From Hyphomicrobiales bacterium (lineage in GTDB: Bacteria > Pseudomonadota > Alphaproteobacteria > Rhizobiales > SZUA-8): a stretch of 6,749 nt of DNA. Made by a program: the position numbers and the translations under genes. Location of the stretch: contig QILX01000145.1 in assembly GCA_003232175.1 (NCBI GenBank), forward strand, positions 1-6,749, given 5' to 3'. The notes under the pieces are model-generated. The model was not told the origin of the DNA and ran no database searches. It saw nothing but the letters and a program-made list of their open reading frames with translations. Below, piece after piece: positions 5,420 to 6,749 of this stretch (its first letter is position 1; the number at the start of each line of letters is the position of its first letter).

Positions 5420-6749
5420 GCGCGCGGGTTTTAGTCGTCGATGATGTATTGTCCAATGTCAAACTCCTGCAAAGGCGGCTCACGGCGGAATATTTCGAAG
5501 TCATGACCGCCACCAACGGCGAAGAAGCCCTGAAAGCTGCAAGTGAGTCGGTCCCTGATATTGTCCTGCTTGATGTCGTGATGCCGGGCATGGACGGTTT
5601 TGAGGTCTGCAGGCGGCTCAAAAGCGATATCAACACCCAGCACATTCCGGTCATATTGATCACTTCGCTCGAATCCTCCGCCGACCGGGTCGAGGGGCTT
5701 GAGGCTGGCGCCGACGATTTTTTGACCAAGCCAATCGACGATGTGGCCCTGCTGGCCCGGGTCCGCTCACTGGTGCGCCTGAAAATGATCACCGACGAAC
5801 TTCGCTCCAGGGCCGCCACCGGTGAGCGCATGGGGATTGTCGAACCTCTGAAATTCAACGATATCGATGTTGACGGCCGCGCCCGCATTTTGCTGATCGA
5901 TGATCGGCCCTATTCGATCGAGCGGCTGAAGATGGTGCTTACCGATGAGCACGATTTTGAGTTTAGCTCTAACCCTGAAGAGGCCCTTGCGTATGCGGCC
6001 TCCGGAAATTTCGATCTATTGATAGTTTCGCTCAGTCAGTCCGGGGCGGACGGTTTGAGAATGTGTTCCCACTTGCGATCGGTTAATGCCACCCGCACCC
6101 TGCCAATCCTGGTGCTATCCGAGCCCGACGACAGCAAACGCCTGGCGCGCGCCCTGGACATCGGCGTTAACGACTATCTGGTGCGGCCCATTGAGCGCAA
6201 TGAACTCCTGGCCCGGGTTCGCACGCAATTGCGTCATCGGCGCTATGCCGAACAGTTGCGCGCCGATGTCGAGCGGTCGATGAAACTAGCGGTAACCGAT
6301 GCGCTGACCGGGCTTCACAACCGTCGCTACATGGAAAGCCACCTTACGACCCATATCGACAAAGCGGTCGAAAATAACAAAGAATTGTCGATCTTGCTCT
6401 TTGATTTGGACTATTTCAAATCGGTGAACGATACCTATGGCCATGAGGCTGGCGATTCGGTTCTGCGCCGGATTGGAGCGATTGTGGCCAATAACATCCG
6501 TGGCACGGACCTGGGCTGCCGATATGGCGGCGAGGAGTTTGTCATTATCATGCCGGGAGGGAATATTGCCACCGCAAGCGACATCGCCGGTCGTCTGCGC
6601 GCCGTTGTGGAGGCAACGGAATTTGAAATCACGGCAGAGGATGATCCGCTGAAAGTGACAATATCCATCGGCATTGCAACCGTACAAAGCTCCGATGACA
6701 CACCTTTAAGTTTGTTACGGCGTGCCGACAGGGCACTCTATTGTGCCAA
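5416..6749 (+). CDS. pleD: Response regulator PleD, diguanylate cyclase (REC-REC-GGDEF), 3' end cut by the window
   Basis: The frame stays open from ATG 5416 to the window end: 444 residues plus two bases, against about 455 in Caulobacter PleD, so only a short C-terminal tail is missing. It makes c-di-GMP from two GTP after phosphorylation-driven dimerisation and promotes polar differentiation. Receiver 1 is complete: D9, D10, phosphoacceptor D53 in VLLDVVMPGMDG, T83 and K105. Receiver 2 (about 156-275) keeps D162/D163 but has Ser205 where the phosphoacceptor should be, the expected non-phosphorylated dimerisation adaptor. The cyclase domain begins at DALTGLHNRR (295), with Mg-binding D330 in FDLDYFKSVND, the active-site loop GGEEF at 371-375, and the product-inhibition I-site R362-G-T-D365 five residues before it. 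The enzyme should therefore be active and feedback-inhibited. The start overlaps the divK stop (ATGA), indicating translational coupling. Confidence 0.97.
   Translation, partial: MSARVLVVDDVLSNVKLLQRRLTAEYFEVMTATNGEEALKAASESVPDIVLLDVVMPGMDGFEVCRRLKSDINTQHIPVILITSLESSADRVEGLEAGADDFLTKPIDDVALLARVRSLVRLKMITDELRSRAATGERMGIVEPLKFNDIDVDGRARILLIDDRPYSIERLKMVLTDEHDFEFSSNPEEALAYAASGNFDLLIVSLSQSGADGLRMCSHLRSVNATRTLPILVLSEPDDSKRLARALDIGVNDYLVRPIERNELLARVRTQLRHRRYAEQLRADVERSMKLAVTDALTGLHNRRYMESHLTTHIDKAVENNKELSILLFDLDYFKSVNDTYGHEAGDSVLRRIGAIVANNIRGTDLGCRYGGEEFVIIMPGGNIATASDIAGRLRAVVEATEFEITAEDDPLKVTISIGIATVQSSDDTPLSLLRRADRALYCA

Noticed and set aside
5097..5888. Minus-strand frame of 263 codons antisense to divK and pleD
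   Set aside because: Ser/Arg-rich shadow of two conserved receiver domains.

Overview
The window looks like chromosomal DNA from an alphaproteobacterium, probably of the Rhizobiales/Hyphomicrobiales. Three things point there. It carries the divK-pleD cell-cycle pair preceded by a DUF3572 gene. Its DNA polymerase IV has the Cys-rich N-terminal extension I know from rhizobial DinB proteins. A palindromic intergenic element at the left edge resembles a repeat common in that order. Sampled 60-base lines are about 60-67% GC, except for one gene that is clearly lower.

Layout. A left-edge spacer with the repeat element (1-173) is followed by five minus-strand genes, given here from left to right: dinB, a fructokinase-type ROK sugar kinase broken by a frameshift, a Bcr/CflA-like MFS transporter, a HAD-superfamily hydrolase, and a DUF3572 protein. 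A 192-base divergent intergenic region (4835-5026) separates them from two plus-strand genes, divK and pleD. pleD runs off the right edge with only its last few codons missing.

How they work together. DUF3572, HAD hydrolase and MFS transporter overlap stop to start by 4 bases each (GTGA and TTGA) and are very likely one translationally coupled transcript. The ROK gene and dinB each have their own spacer, and dinB has an SOS-box-like sequence just upstream. divK and pleD overlap by ATGA and form a two-gene operon: DivK is the single-domain regulator of the DivJ/PleC-CckA-CtrA cell-cycle network, and PleD is the diguanylate cyclase controlled by the same kinases, linking polar differentiation to c-di-GMP.

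Most of the window is recognisable and conserved biology, and I found no evidence of an undescribed defence or mobile system. The points worth checking are the frameshift in the sugar kinase, the SOS-box-like site at dinB, the lower-GC MFS gene inside the neighbourhood that usually joins dinB to DUF3572-divK-pleD, and the intergenic repeats.
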